In this document: positions 26,004 to 37,796 of the stretch, in pieces
Layout: each line of letters starts with the position of its first letter
Numbering within the stretch: the first letter of the stretch is position 1
DNA from: Tupaia tana
Taxonomy: Eukaryota > Chordata > Mammalia > Scandentia > Tupaiidae
Length of the DNA: 64,000 nt
Direction: 5' to 3'
Assembly (NCBI GenBank): GCA_026018925.1
Contig: JAKSZU010000006.1
Coordinates: 198,311,449-198,375,448, forward strand
Made by a program: the position numbers and the translations under genes
The notes under the pieces: generated by a model
The model's database searches: none
What the model was told of the DNA's origin: nothing
What the model saw: only the letters and a program-made list of their open reading frames with translations

Positions 26004-26701
26004 TCAAATGCCAGGGTCTTGTTTTTTTGTGACTGAATAGTATTCCATAGAGTGCATGTGCCACACTTTTTCAATCCATTCATCTATTTGTGGACATTTG
26101 GGTTGGTTCCATGTCTTAGTAAGGTTTATCCCTAGGTATCTTATACTTTTTGTGGCTATAGTAAAAGAGATTCTTTTCTTCAGCTCTACTTCGGTCAACT
26201 CGTTTGTATAGAGAAATGCTATAGATTTTTGGATGTTGATTTTGTATTCTGCCATTTTACTGTATACATTTATTATTTTGAGAAGTTTTTTTTATGGACA
26301 CCTTTGGGTCTTCTAAGTATACCATCATGTCATCTGAAAATAAAGATATTTTCAACTCTTCTTTGCCTATTTGAATGTCTTCTATATTATTCTCTTTTCT
26401 GATTGCATTGGCTAAGACTTCCAGCACTATATTAAAAAGCAGTGGAGAAAGTGGACAGCCTTGTTTAGTACCCACTATTCAGTATAGTGTTAGCTATAGG
26501 TTTTTTAAATATGGCTTTAATTGTGTTGAGAAATGACCTTTCTATACCAATGTTGCTGATAGTCTTAACCATGGAGTAATGTTTTATTTTATCAAATGCT
26601 TTCTCTGTATCAGTCAAAATTATCATATGGTTTTTATCTTTCCTTCTGTTAATATGGTGTATTATATTTATGTTTTTGTATATGTTGAACCACCCTTGCA
26701 T
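26004..26701 (-). pseudogene. L1 ORF2p relic (RT domain joined to C terminus)
   Basis: ORF2p is the L1 endonuclease/reverse transcriptase. RT fragments are seen at 26701-26465 ([11 protein letters not shown]) and 26475-26257 ([20 protein letters not shown], then FSDDM at the catalytic Asp-Asp). The 26255-26004 piece reads SIRYLGINLTK and then immediately the C-terminal PKCPQIDEWIEKVWHMHSME block. Frameshifts separate the pieces, and the segment between RT and C terminus (several hundred residues in a normal L1) is absent. Confidence 0.88.
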
Positions 26702-26900
26702 CCCTGGAAAAAAAGCCTACCTGGTTTTGATGAATAATCTTTTTTATATGTTGTTGGATACAATTTGTGAAAGTATCTTGTTGAGAATTTTTGCATCTAT
26801 GTTCATCAGAGATATTAGTCTGTAGTTTTCCTTTTTTATCATGTCTTTATCTCAGTACCATCGTGTTTTACTACAGGGCTTTTACAAATTAACTGAGTTA

Positions 26901-26986
26901 GAGGCTGGCAGGTGGCATGGTGGTTAGGGTCCTAGATTCCCTTGTGGCTGACTGCAGTTGGAGTCCTGGACCTGGTGCTTGCTTTC

Positions 26987-27044
<58 letters not shown>

Positions 27045-27103
27045 TGTGTGTGTTTGATCAAATTAAAAAAAAAGAATGATAATAAATAAAATAATTTAAA
27101 AAA
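26901..27103 (+). mobile_element. tRNA-derived SINE, short form, nested in L1
   Basis: Head 'aggctggcaggtggcatgg', CT run then GT run (about 26991-27052), and tail of A/T. Approximate TSD: aactgagtta / aactgtgtta. Confidence 0.88.
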
Positions 27104-27335
27104 ATGAACTGTGTTAAAGTAATTCCGTTTTCCTTCTTGATGTATTTTATTCTTTTCATTTGGTACATTTATGATATGCAAATACAAAGGGTTCTAGATC
27201 AGATGATTGTCCTGTCCCTCCCTGTCACTGTCTCCTAATTTGGGCTTGGTCCTTCAAGAGACTGCAGCTTCTGACCAGATGTCCTCCTGAGAGACTCTGA
27301 GGTATTTGAAATGTGTTTTCAAAATGCATAAGAGC

Positions 27336-27599
27336 AGGGAACCAGCAGTTAGCGTAATGGCTATGTGGCTGGACTCCCACATAGTCGACCGCGGTTCACG
27401 TCCCGGACTCGGTGGCTTAAAACTCACACCGGGCGCGTGTGCGTGCGTGCCCAAGATCCCGAGAGGAGAATGGAGGAGAAGGGATTGCGGCGTGACCATC
27501 CCCACTGGGGGGTGATTTCTCGCTTTCTGTCTCTCTGTCTCTCTCTGTCTGTCTGGCAAGCGCACGCGCCCTATAGCGAAAACCTCTCCAAAAAAAAAA
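27336..27599 (+). mobile_element. tRNA-derived SINE, long form, young copy
   Basis: Perfect 15-bp TSD aaaatgcataagagc at 27321 and 27600. Head 'ggaaccagcagttagcgtaa', a TFIIIC-type B-box region (gcggttcacgtcc), body 'ccgagaggagaatggaggag', 3' end 'ccctatagcgaaaacctctc'. CpG sites are largely intact, consistent with recent insertion. Confidence 0.95.
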
Positions 27600-27614
27600 A
27601 AAATGCATAAGAGC

Positions 27615-29570
27615 TATGTTCGGCTCTGCATATGTGTATGTATGTTGGGGAGTGGGGAGAGCATGGAGATTGTTGAGTAGGTGGGTAGGTGCGAACAGGG
27701 AATGTGGAGCCTGTCTAGGCACTGCATTTTACATATATTAGCTTATATAATCAGTAGATTGACCTTTTGAAATTAATATCTTCATTTTCCACAAAAGGAA
27801 ATGGAAGTAAAAGAGGTTATGTAACTTGCCTAAGATCTCAGTAGCTGTCATCATTCCATTCTTTTTGGTTGACTGGCAGAGTTTTGTCACTTAGTAGGAA
27901 CCACCTGCCCCATTTTATCCATGCATCTTTTCATGGTATCTTCTGCTCTCCCTCCATGCCTCAGCTGAGAAGCACTTCATCTTTGAATGAGTTGAAGACT
28001 CCTCATTCTTCTACCCTGGTTTCCACTTGATGCTCACATAGTTTCTTCAGGAAGCTGGAGTTGGGAATGTAGGATGTTCTCCTGTCACCAGGTTCATGAA
28101 ACCAATGAGGGGACAGGGAACTGGTGCTGCTACTACTGCAGCCTTCACCTCTCATAGGAAGAAAACCTACTCACCAAGACTGAGAGGAGCTGCTGGCCAC
28201 CCAGCTGGGGCCTCACAGATGCTCAGGGCCCCCATTCTTAGGTCCAGTTCGCAGCTTTTCAGAAGAGATTTGGGGGCCCAGAGAGAAGCAGACTGAGATA
28301 GAAGATGGGAGAAACTGACTCATAGTGACCAATCTTATAGGAGACTATGTATAAATCAGAATACTTGTTCATTAGTGTGCTGAGAGAAAAAGTCCTCCTA
28401 ACAGGATAAGAATATTCATGTTTATAGGCCAGCATAGTTTTCTTCCTGCAGAAAACATTGTGGGAGGAGTCAGACTATTACCAGCTGACCGTTTAATGCA
28501 CCTGGAACCAGAACCAGGAGAGTTAGTAGGTTATTACTGACAAATAAAATACTTACATTTGAAGAGGACATGACACAAAATGGCTTCTAGTGAAAAAAGT
28601 GAAACCCCCATACCTTCCCACCTCTTACTCCCTTGTCCCATCCCAGGGGGCAGAGCTTATTATCTCTTTCTTCTTGCGTTAGATTGTCTAAGGGCTCCAT
28701 CTCCTGTGCATGGAGGCAACTGTGTCTTCTGGTTAGGCTCCTGTCCTAGACAGTTTTTCTTGCCATATTATTGGGTGGGAGGTTGGGAGGAAAAAGAGCA
28801 GTGGGAGCCAGATAGGCCAGTTAGGAGGGAAGGTATGCAGGGGTGTGCCGAGTTACAAAGATCTGCATTTACAACCAGGGGTGGCTGCAGGGGGAGCCAG
28901 CTAGGAAATGATAACAGAAAGGAATATTCCCAGGGCCCTGGTGGGGATCATATGTGGGTATTCTCTCACCCCTGCCAACCACGAAGGATTAGGACAGGAA
29001 GGAGAACCATAGGGTGAGAGATGAAGGGAGGCTCTAGCTCTCATAAAATACTCCAAGGAGAGAGCAGGAATGAAAATTTTGTGAGCAGTAGCCTGCCCCC
29101 TCCCCCCAGCATTCCACGACACAGGGTTGGTCACACTGTGTGGTATAGCCATGTAAGGTGCCTTCCAGCTTCAGTGACAGCGCTGGCAGAAATCTGCAGC
29201 AAGAAGGAACAATTAGTCAATTCATTATGTTGACATTTCTAGCCACAAAGCCAGTATTTTACAAAATAAGGCCTTTTCCCTTAATTAGGGTTGTGACAGA
29301 TAAAAGTATATCCCCAGCTGCCCCATGCCATCCACATGGGCAGGCCTATTGTCCCTAGTTGGCCTGCCTCATCTGGATATCAGGACTTGCTCTGCGTGTG
29401 CACTCTTGGCAGCTTTGTAAAGCAGTCAGAAGGAACGAACACAGGGTTCGGTTCCTACCCTTCGTCCAGAAGAGAAGAGTCATTCATACATATGGTTCAA
29501 ACAGCAAACTTTGAAGGTTTCAAGAGGAGGAAATCAAGTTAATATAGGGGTGGGAGGTACATCTAGAAAC
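27615..29570. other. Mostly unassigned; MIR remnant at about 27720-27860
   Basis: Antisense MIR-like block (ggaaatggaagtaaaagagg ... gtaacttgcctaagatc). The rest, including long GC-richer frames at 28096 and 28580, shows no recognisable homology. Confidence 0.4.
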
Positions 29571-29572
29571 TA

Positions 29573-29643
29573 CTGGGTCATTGGAAATGTCATGACACAT
29601 TTTTGCATAGAAAACCAGAAAAATACATTTTCTAACAACCCAA
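29573..29643. mobile_element. Short palindromic mariner-type MITE, copy 3
   Basis: Starts ctgggtcattggaaatgtca, centre 'tttttgcatagaaaacc', ends attttctaacaaccca; flanked by TA on both sides. Confidence 0.8.
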
Positions 29644-29854
29644 TACTTCAAGAGAGGAACAGGGGTATGTGTATGGAAGAGTCGAACCAAAAGTATCCAC
29701 ACACATCATCCCAGATGTTTGAAGAACAGCAGATGTGGTTAAAGCATACCTGTTGCTTGATAGCCAGATTTCCTGAATTCAAAGTCCCATTAAGACATTT
29801 CTGAAGTATGTGGCTTCAGGCAAGTTATTTCTTCATTTAAGAAAGTAAGGACAG

Positions 29855-30863
29855 TGGAGCGGGGTTGATGTCAGGAGCCAAGATGGCGGCGGTGGTCACA
29901 GTCTCCTTGAGGTGCCAGTTCCCGGCCAATACTCTTGGCTGAGCTTGTCTGCAGGCCTGCCAAGGAGCCCAGACAGCTGCAAACACAGCTCCTCAAATCA
30001 AGAAATTTGCCATCTACCTGTGGGACCAGATAAGGAGACAAACCTCATATGCAGAATTATGAAATTGATCTGAATAAATGTGGTCTAATGGTATTGGATG
30101 CTTTGATCAAGATTAACAAATTGAAATTGGTTCTGAAGTTCTGAAGCCCTTCTGAAGATCACGCAGAGAAAGTATCTGCAGCTCTCGTGCCATGAACATT
30201 AGCGGAGGCAACACTCTTGCACCTGCAGGATGGCCACCAACCTCAATAAAGTCTCTTCCACATATGTATGTGATAAAGGATCTTGTTCCTGATTTGAGCA
30301 ACTTCTATATACAGTACAAATCCACTGAGCCTTACTTGAAGAAGGATGAGTTCCAAGAAGACAAGTGGCAGTATCTGTAGTTTATAGAAGAGTGTGCGAA
30401 ACTAGTTGGACTCTATGAGTGCATCCTCTGTGCCTGCTGTAGTACCAGCTGCCCCCGCTATTGGTGGCACAGAGACACATATTTGGGGCCTGCTGTTTTT
30501 ATGCAGCCTATCGCTGGATGATTGACTCCAGAGGCAATTTCACAGAGGAGCACTTGGCCAAGCTGCAGGACCCGTTCTCTCTGTACCATTGCCACACCAT
30601 TATGAACTGCACAAGGACCTATCCCAAGGATCTGAATCCACGGAAAGCTATTGCTGAAATCAAGAAAATGATGGAGGAGAATAAGGTTGCATCTTAACTT
30701 TTTTCCACACCAAATGTGACTTATAACCAACCTGGAGCTAAACTTAATTTATATCTAATTTGAGTTCCTTCATAGGTCTTGGTTTTCCATAAATATAGCA
30801 TGTTTAAATAAAATTTTAAGAACTGAATGCTGTTCTATTAATAAAAAGAAAGAAAGAAAAGAA
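29855..30863 (+). pseudogene. SDHB: SDHB processed pseudogene
   Basis: Retrocopy of the iron-sulfur subunit of mitochondrial complex II (succinate dehydrogenase). The start ATG at 29883 opens ATGGCGGCGGTGGTC, and the parental stop is at about 30695-30697. Recognisable parts include KKFAIY near the mature N terminus, [33 protein letters not shown] (the cluster-binding Cys motif, here in a broken frame) and [14 protein letters not shown]. Several frameshifts, a deletion around the 2Fe-2S region and in-frame stops make it non-coding. No introns remain, a 3' UTR with AATAAA follows, then an A-rich tail. TSD aagaaagtaaggacag (29839) and aagaaattaaggacag (30864), 15 of 16 matching. Confidence 0.95.
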
Positions 30864-30879
30864 AAGAAATTAAGGACAG

Positions 30880-31154
30880 GGACCAGCAGGTGACATAATG
30901 ATTACATCACTGGACTTCCATGTAGTCTACCATAGTTCGAATTCCAGAGCTGATGACTTGAAACTCATGCCGGGCACATGTGCATATGTGCCCAAGATCC
31001 CGAGAGAAGAATGGAGGAGAAGAGATTGCAGTGTGGTCATCCTGCTAGGGGGTGATTTCTTGCAGTCTGTCCCTCTGTCTCTCTGGTAAGCACGTGCACC
31101 CTATAGTAAAACTCTCTCTAAAAAATGTTTTTGTTTTGTTTTGTTTTTAAAGAG
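30880..31154 (+). mobile_element. tRNA-derived SINE, long form, inserted in the SDHB target duplication
   Basis: Head 'gaccagcaggtgacataat', 3' end 'ccctatagtaaaactctctc'. The target phrase gaaattaagg (left) recurs as gaaagtaagg at 31155, so the SINE reused the 3' target duplication of the SDHB copy. Confidence 0.88.
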
Positions 31155-31175
31155 AGAAAGTAAGGGTACTATGTG

Positions 31176-32003
31176 TGCTGGTTAGTTTTGGATGTCAGCC
31201 ACTAGAATAAGAGATATCTAGAAACCTGATTAGGCATCATTCGGGAAATTTGTGGGGATGTTTTCAGAAAAGATTAATGTGTCGGGAACCAGCAGTTAGC
31301 GTAATGGCTATGTCACTGGACTCCCACGTAGTCGATCGCGGTTCGAGTCCCAGACCCGGTGGCTTAGAACTCACGTCGGGCACGTGTGCGTGCGTGCCCA
31401 AGATCCCGAGAGGAGAATGGAGGAGAAGGGATTGTGGCGTGACCATCCCCCCGGGGGGTGATTTCTCCCTTTCTGTCTCTATGTCTCTCTCTGTCTGTCT
31501 GGCGGGTGCACGCGACCTATAGCAAAAACCTCTCAAAAAAAAAAAGAAAGAAAAGAAAAGAAAAGATTAATATGGGAGTCTGAGTAGACTAGATATGGAA
31601 GATTCGTTCTCAGTGTGGGTGGTCATAATCCAGTTAACAATGGACTCAGGGAGAATAGATGCAGGAGATGAATTGGTCTCTTTTGAGAAGAGCAAAATAG
31701 GCTTCTTCTGTTGCTTCAGACATTAGAACTCAAGGCTTACCTGCCTTTTGACTCCAGCAGCTTCTCAGGTTCTTAGGATTTCAGCCTCAATCTGTGAATT
31801 ACATCATCGACTTCTCTGCCTCTGAGGTCTTTGGTCTTGAATTACCAGAAGAATATCAGGATCTTCAGCTTGTTGATGACCTGTTGAGGGACTTCTCTGA
31901 TGCCATAATTGCATGAGCTGATTCCTCCAATATCCCTTCATGTATATCTATACATATCCTACTAGCTTTGTTTTCCTAGAGGCACTGACTAATGCAGTAC
32001 ACT
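31176..32003. repeat. Ancient dispersed repeat, class uncertain, split by a SINE
   Basis: Resembles old mammalian interspersed repeats ending '...gcactgactaatgcag'. It contains 'gactccagcagcttctcagg' and 'cctactagctttgttttcc'. I cannot assign the family. Confidence 0.45.
31282..31559 (+). mobile_element. tRNA-derived SINE, long form
   Basis: Head 'gggaaccagcagttagcgta', strong B-box 'cgcggttcgagtccc', 3' end 'cctatagcaaaaacctctc', tail of A with GAAA units. TSD gaaaagattaatgtg (31267) and gaaaagattaatatg (31560). Confidence 0.95.
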
Positions 32004-32372
32004 ATCTATCTCATAGAGCTATTAGAGGAATTAAGTAGGCTAATGCATGTAAACTCTTAGAACAATGTCTGGTAGGGTAAACACTGTATTTGTTACTGTG
32101 TGTAAAAAGACAGAAGCAAATAGGGGGTTATGCCAGATAACCAAAGTAGAACCAGTGATAAAAAAAAAAAATCTCATTATGTACATTAACTTCTTTTAGC
32201 ATTAGAGTTACCCAGCAGGGGACCTTGGAAAATAATGAGCAAAGAAAATTCTAGAGTTTTAATGCATTTATTCTCCAACCCAGACCTATATGGGTTCTGC
32301 ATGTCTAGTTACCTACTTGAAACTTCTGTTTTGATATCTCCCAGGCTTAACATGCTCAGAACTTATCTCTGG

Positions 32373-32647
32373 GGACCAGCAAATAGCCTAATGGTTACAT
32401 CACTGGACTTCTACCTGTCCGACTGTGGTTCGAGTCTCAGACCTAGTGGCTTGAAACTCTTGCCACGCGTGTTTGCATGTGTGCATGCCCAACATTCCAA
32501 GAGGAGATTGAAGGAGAGGGGATTGCGGTGTGGCCCTCCCCCTTGAGAGGTGATTTCTTGCTTTCTGTCTCTCTGTTTCTCTGCATCTTTCTGGCAAGCA
32601 CATATGCCCTATAGCAAAAATCTCTCTTAAAAACAAATACAAAACCA
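32373..32647 (+). mobile_element. tRNA-derived SINE, long form
   Basis: Head 'gggaccagcaaatagcctaa', 3' end 'ccctatagcaaaaatctctc'. TSD aacttatctctgg / aacttatttctgg. Confidence 0.92.
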
Positions 32648-32649
32648 AA

Positions 32650-34750
32650 ACTTATTTCTGGATCCCACTTCTACCTGCAGGTGCTCTGTCTTCTCCATTT
32701 CAATACCTGCAGTAGTAATTCCCGCCATCCAGTCACTTGAAAGAAACTTGGCAGTCACTCATCTTTGATGCCTCCCTCTGCATTGTTCCCATATTTAGCC
32801 AATCACCAACAGCTGACCATTCTACCTCCTCAGTATCTTCAAAACCCATCTGCTTTTCTCCATACCCATTTCCTACATCCTAGTTCAAGGGTGATCATTA
32901 TCTCTGCTGCAGTAGCTTTCTAACGAACCTTCCTGTTTTATCCCAGTCCCAAGCCAGAAGACCTATGGGGAGCCTTAAGAAAAATATGCTTCCCTCTGAG
33001 AAGATGTAGCCCTGACCAGGCCTTTTTGTAGCCCAGGGGCCAGATTTTGCCACTCACTTACCACTCAGCGGCTACCCTTTGTTTTATGTACCTGGTCATT
33101 CTGTACACTGGTCCTTCTTTCTGTTGGGTTGTTGGAAAAGTCACGATGCATTTTTGCATAGAAAAATACGTCATGACTTTTCTCACCCAGTAGTTCATTC
33201 TTCCAACAGCAGCTGGAATTATCTTGTTAAATGTAGATCAGGTCATGCCATTCTCTCCATTGTCATCCCACCTCTAGTCTTGTACGGTTTCCTGCTGCCT
33301 TTGGGCTCCAAATCAAATTTCAGCTCTATTCTGTCATCTAAAGTCCCATACTGTGTCATTTCTGGCTCCATTATCAAGTAGTCATTAGTCCCATAGGTGA
33401 TTTTGCTGTAAAAATGTGCTTTGTGGTAGACTATAAAGTCCTGATTCATAAAGAGAGCCAGAGATGCTCTGGCAAGTGCAGACGCCACAGACTGAGTGTT
33501 TAAGGGTGGTAACCAGTCTGCAAACACATTTTGTTTGGCTTACAATAAAGAGATTTCACCCAAATCATGGCTTTTCCTCAAGTATTAGGAAATGTGGAGA
33601 CATTGGACCCTCCTTCTTCCAAGGTGACAATTGGCAACGGCTGAGCAGCAGCTGTCCCCTTAGGTGGGGCATACCTGCTTCAGTGCTCCCCAGCCCCTGT
33701 TCCAAGTTTCACACTCATGTATATTCCCCACCAGGCCCTGCAGACATTTTCATTTGTAGCCCCTAACCTCGCACAACACCTTCATTTTATAGGTGTGGAA
33801 GGTGAGGCCAGAAAGGTGGCACAGCAGGCTCTAGGTCCCGTGCTAGATCACAAGCCATCTCATGACTTCTGACTTTTGGGGCCCTGCTCTCTCTGCTGAA
33901 TCACAGCTGCCTCTCAGTCAAAGACCAAAAGGACGCACACCATGCACACTGGTTAATTCTCCTTCCCGCTGTGATTGCTTGCTGGTGTGCCCTTCGGTTG
34001 TTTCACTATTTTCAGTTGCCACATGCATATTAGAACATATGGTCTGGAGGGCCAAGATGGTATTATAAGAATATCACCCACTCTGCATGATACTGTAGCC
34101 CAAATAAGAAAGGGGGAAAAACAGAGAGGAGTGAAAATGATAAAGGAAATAAAGTCTGGTCAGCCTTTGAGAGGGGCACACGCAGCCTCTTTCTTGTGGT
34201 GCTGCAGGAACATGGGGAGCCAGCTAGGATGCCACCTTTCCAGGGATGAGGAAACTGAGATGCAGACAGTATCTGTGGCAGGTAAAGGACTGAAGAGCAT
34301 GTCTTTGGGCTCAGTGTCCTATAGGTGCCTCCAGACCACAGTGCCACTTCCTGAGAAGTACTGAAGATGGAGTGATCACTACAAGAGGGGAATGAGAAAA
34401 TTTCCTTGGGGAATAGTTGTTTTAACCAATCAAGAGGAACTGGGATGAGCACAGCCCCAAGACCTTGAATCAGATGGAAAAGTCTTCTTGTGTTCTTTAG
34501 AGAAAGAAGCTACATCATGCCATGGGAAAATTAACCTTGACAACTGCCAGATCCTCCCAGATACTGAATCCTCTTTGTACCACAGTCAGTCGTTGGCATG
34601 AAGCTGAAAGGCAAGACCGCTCTGACTCCGGAGCTAGTCTAAACCTCATTATCGTGGCAACCCCAGGCCTCTCTTTGATAAGCTGCAGATAGGCCAGCTA
34701 TTGATAAAGAAGAAGAAGGAGTGATGGGACAATTTACCAAAGACAAGTCA
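32650..34750. other. Mostly unassigned; possible MIR remnant at about 33780-33900
   Basis: No gene recognised. One MITE lies at 33124. The rest is single-copy in appearance. Confidence 0.4.
33124..33190. mobile_element. Short palindromic mariner-type MITE, copy 4 (best palindrome)
   Basis: Left arm ttgggttgttggaaaagtca, centre 'tttttgcatagaaaaa', right arm tcatgacttttctcacccag, then TA. The arms pair through most of their length. Confidence 0.85.
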
Positions 34751-34754
34751 TGGG

Positions 34755-34964
34755 AGGACTAGCCCTGTAGCCTAGTGGTTAAAGGGACCAGGTCCCACAG
34801 AGCTGGTTATGGTTCAAATTCTGGCTTTATTGGCTTGAAATACATGCCAGGCACATGTGTGTGCATGCCCCAGATCCCAACAAGATGGAGAGATGAAGGA
34901 GAAAGTATTACAGTATGATCACAGCCCATTGAAGGTGCTCCTGCCCCTGCATGCTCCCTCTGGC

Positions 34965-35012
<48 letters not shown>
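34755..35012 (+). mobile_element. Older tRNA-derived SINE copy, with terminal (GA)n
   Basis: Head 'ggactagccctgtagcctag', B-box region 'tggttcaaattctgg', body 'gatggagagatgaaggagaa', and a GA run at about 34971-35012 replacing the usual CT-rich part. Confidence 0.75.
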
Positions 35013-35015
<3 letters not shown>

Positions 35016-35379
35016 CACGCACTAGAATGAGTAGAGTGTTGTATGTATTAACCGTTTATGTTTTTTACTGGGATCCAGAAATGTTTAATGATACCTAATG
35101 GTACTTCCTTTATCTGTATGCTAGTATATCTAAGAACTTCTGCATACATTAACGTTCTCCAGTGATTAAGCCAATGAAATTAGCATGTTGTATCAGTAAG
35201 AGAAATGTTTTCCTCTAGACATGATGTAGGAATCAAGTTCTCTCTTTCAGATCTCTGAGTCATTGCTCAAAAATGGAAATCAGATTTATGATTTCATGGA
35301 TTGTCATCTTCTTATAACATCAGACTAATGAACAAGATGATTTATGCAAACAGAATGTACTCATTTAAGAATGAGCTCA

Positions 35380-35620
35380 GGGCCACCTGGTGGCATGGTG
35401 GTTAAGGCAGCTGGATCTCACATGGCCAACTGTATAGTTCAAGACTGGACCCAGCAGCTTGAGAAACACACCAGTGCATGCCTGAAATCCCAAGAGGAGA
35501 ATCGAGGAGAAGGGATTGCAGTGAGACTATCCCCCTGCAGAGTGGTTTCTCTCTCTCTCTCTCCCCAGCAAGCACATGTGCCTTATAACAAATTTAATAA
35601 ATAAACCTTTTTTAAAAAAG
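35380..35620 (+). mobile_element. tRNA-derived SINE, long form
   Basis: Head 'agggccacctggtggcatgg', body 'aagaggagaatcgaggag', 3' end 'tgccttataacaaatttaa'. Confidence 0.88.
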
Positions 35621-37534
35621 TAATAGGCTTACATTGTTGATTTTATTCTAGAATTCTGGGGGCTTTTATTTGTCTCTCCACCTTAAAGAACACATCCCCC
35701 CCTTAAAGAATACATCAAAGGAGTGAATAAGGACTTAATAACTAATACTATCTCCCTTCACTCCCTATCCTTTGACAAAAATATTTTAAATTACTTTTAC
35801 CAATGATATATTTTCATTAATTTGTTGGATCAACAAGGATAGAAACCTGTTTTCTTTTTCTCTGAAGAATTCTGTGCCACTAAGTTCTTTCAGTCAAAAA
35901 GGATTGTTCGTGATGTCTCTTCAGTTCAGGCATTTACTTGATTTATTTGAAGTATGAATCCGTTGCTATTCTCCTCTTTGTCTAACTTTGTCTCTATAAA
36001 AGCAAGGTCTTTTTCCTTGCTCGTGGTTCATGTAGAAGTGGAGATAATGACTGTGTTGAGAGTGCAGAGAGAGTCTTCAAATAGGCGATGGAGTTGGGGT
36101 GTGGAGTGGGGAATAGTCAGAGGAGCGAGAAGTAGGGCTGTTGGAATGGAGAGGTCTGAAGAGACTGTGCTCTAAGGAGCTCCCGTCATAAAAAGCCAGC
36201 TGTGCAGGGCTGGGATGGTATCCAACAGCAGAGGGTCTATAGTCGAAGCAGCCTGGGAGCAACTGGTCTCCGCAGTAAAATGCTGAGTTGTGAAGAACAC
36301 AGTGACCCGAACTGACAAAATAATGAAATAGATGGCATTTCCCCAGCAAATGGAAATTTGCTTTTCACCATGTTCCAAAACTCTAGCTCCAGTTTGGTGT
36401 GTGTTATGTTTTTATTTGTAATACTCTGCATGGACGTTTCTTGGAAACTCGTCCTTGAGTCTGGGAGTTTGACAGGCAGGCCCTGGGGGGCATCACTCCC
36501 ACCTCCAGGCCACTCTAAGGACACACCCCCAGTCTCATTTGCAGGATCTCAGCCTACTTTCAAATGCTTCCAGTAATTGATTGTGCAAAACACAAAACCA
36601 AAAGCAGATGGGACATATGTAGATAAGCTGTTCTGTTTTTCATCCCTATAATTTCCTAGGTTTGATAGCACTTCAATTTTCTAACCATAAAAAGCTGCTT
36701 CACTGCTCTTTGGAACACACACTCACAAATGTGGCCAGGAAGTAGGCTAAAAGGCTATTACAAGGGGTTTTCTGTTGTTTTGTTTCATTTTTTAAAAGTA
36801 TCTCATTGTTGGAGAAAGAAATTCAAACAATTACTTCGAAGAGTACATTTGTCAGAGTTCAGATTACTTATGCAACTATTGTGTTAACACAGAAGAATCC
36901 GTTAGAATGACATATCATAGCCAAAACTAAAATCTATCCTTTTGCCGCGCGACATTCTGAACACTCTCACTCTGGGAAGTCAGGGTACTAATTTACCAAA
37001 GATGTAGTTGCTGGTTGTGACATCTGTGTCTCTTGCACAAGGGGGAATGGCTCTTCTGTCCACATAATGTGAGTCCCAGGCAGAAGGTAGAAGCTGCCAT
37101 TACACAAAGTGAAGTCTGTTGGAGGGAGGTGGGAGTATCTCTTTGGACCCACTTGCTTTTTCATCAATTAGATGCTCACATTGTCTTTTGAGCAGATAGA
37201 TGTTACAGAATGTATTTACAAGGGCCTTGCTCTAAACCAATCATGAAAATAGGTTTTCATTGTTGATATTGTTTGGTACAGTGCATCAAATCCCCAAACT
37301 GGCCAAGACTGTTTCCCTTCAGGATCCTCTGGCCATGAAATGAATAAAGGAAGCATTCTTCTCTTTCTGTGTCCAGATTTAACCATTTAGCAGATACCTC
37401 GGGGTAACTGCAAAGTTTAGGAATCACACTTGAGCTGGTCTGAAATTGCTGCCCAGTGATCCTCTTTCTCTAGAGATTTCTTGACATTCATCTGAGCAGA
37501 CATAGACTTAGCAAATTACAGAGACTCTTCTCGA

Positions 37535-37680
37535 AGAGCACCAACTCTGGAGCCAGACCAACATGCATTTGAAACCATGCTCTGTCACTGATTAGTCATT
37601 CAGCTTCTCCTAATAGTAAATGACCTGTTAATAAAGATGATGACAGTACTATCTTGTATTTATGGGTTAAGAATGAAAGT
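37535..37680 (+). repeat. MIR
   Basis: Sense MIR-like core: 'actctggagccagacc', 'tctgtcactgattag' and 'aataaagatgatgacagtac'. Confidence 0.6.
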
Positions 37681-37726
37681 GTCCCCTTTGTCTTCCCTTC
37701 TCCTTGTTTTAAAATGACACAAGGAG

Positions 37727-37796
37727 GGAACAGTCTGAAACCAGTAGGGAACAGTCTGAAACCAGCTTAGGAATCGTTGGAAACGATTCCTAAGCT
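37727..37796. repeat. Tandem 22-mer plus perfect hairpin
   Basis: gggaacagtctgaaaccag occurs twice in tandem (about 37727 and 37748). A perfect 15-bp stem with a 3-nt loop follows (agcttaggaatcgtt / aacgattcctaagct, 37764-37796). Confidence 0.9.

Larger units (their letters stand above)
25575..27250 (-). mobile_element. L1 LINE 3' part with internally deleted ORF2, split by a SINE
   Basis: Minus-strand order: ORF2 reverse-transcriptase region (27250-26120, with a SINE at 26901-27103), then the ORF2 C terminus (26115-26004), then a 3' UTR with pyrimidine-rich blocks down to about 25575. At about 26117 the frame passes straight from RT-domain sequence to the far C terminus, so the middle of ORF2 is missing. 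Confidence 0.85.

Noticed and set aside
28580..29017. 145-aa plus-strand frame
   Set aside because: No recognisable motif, no splice or promoter context, and composition fits chance in a GC-richer stretch.
31300..31370. Functional tRNA gene
   Set aside because: A- and B-boxes are tRNA-like, but the sequence belongs to SINE heads that recur dozens of times, lacks a matched acceptor stem and continues into a SINE body.
31250..31536. Recurring 90-aa frames on both strands (for example 27365-27610, 31250-31536, 59750-60160)
   Set aside because: All are translations of the long-form SINE (PRGEWRRRDCGV-like), not genes.
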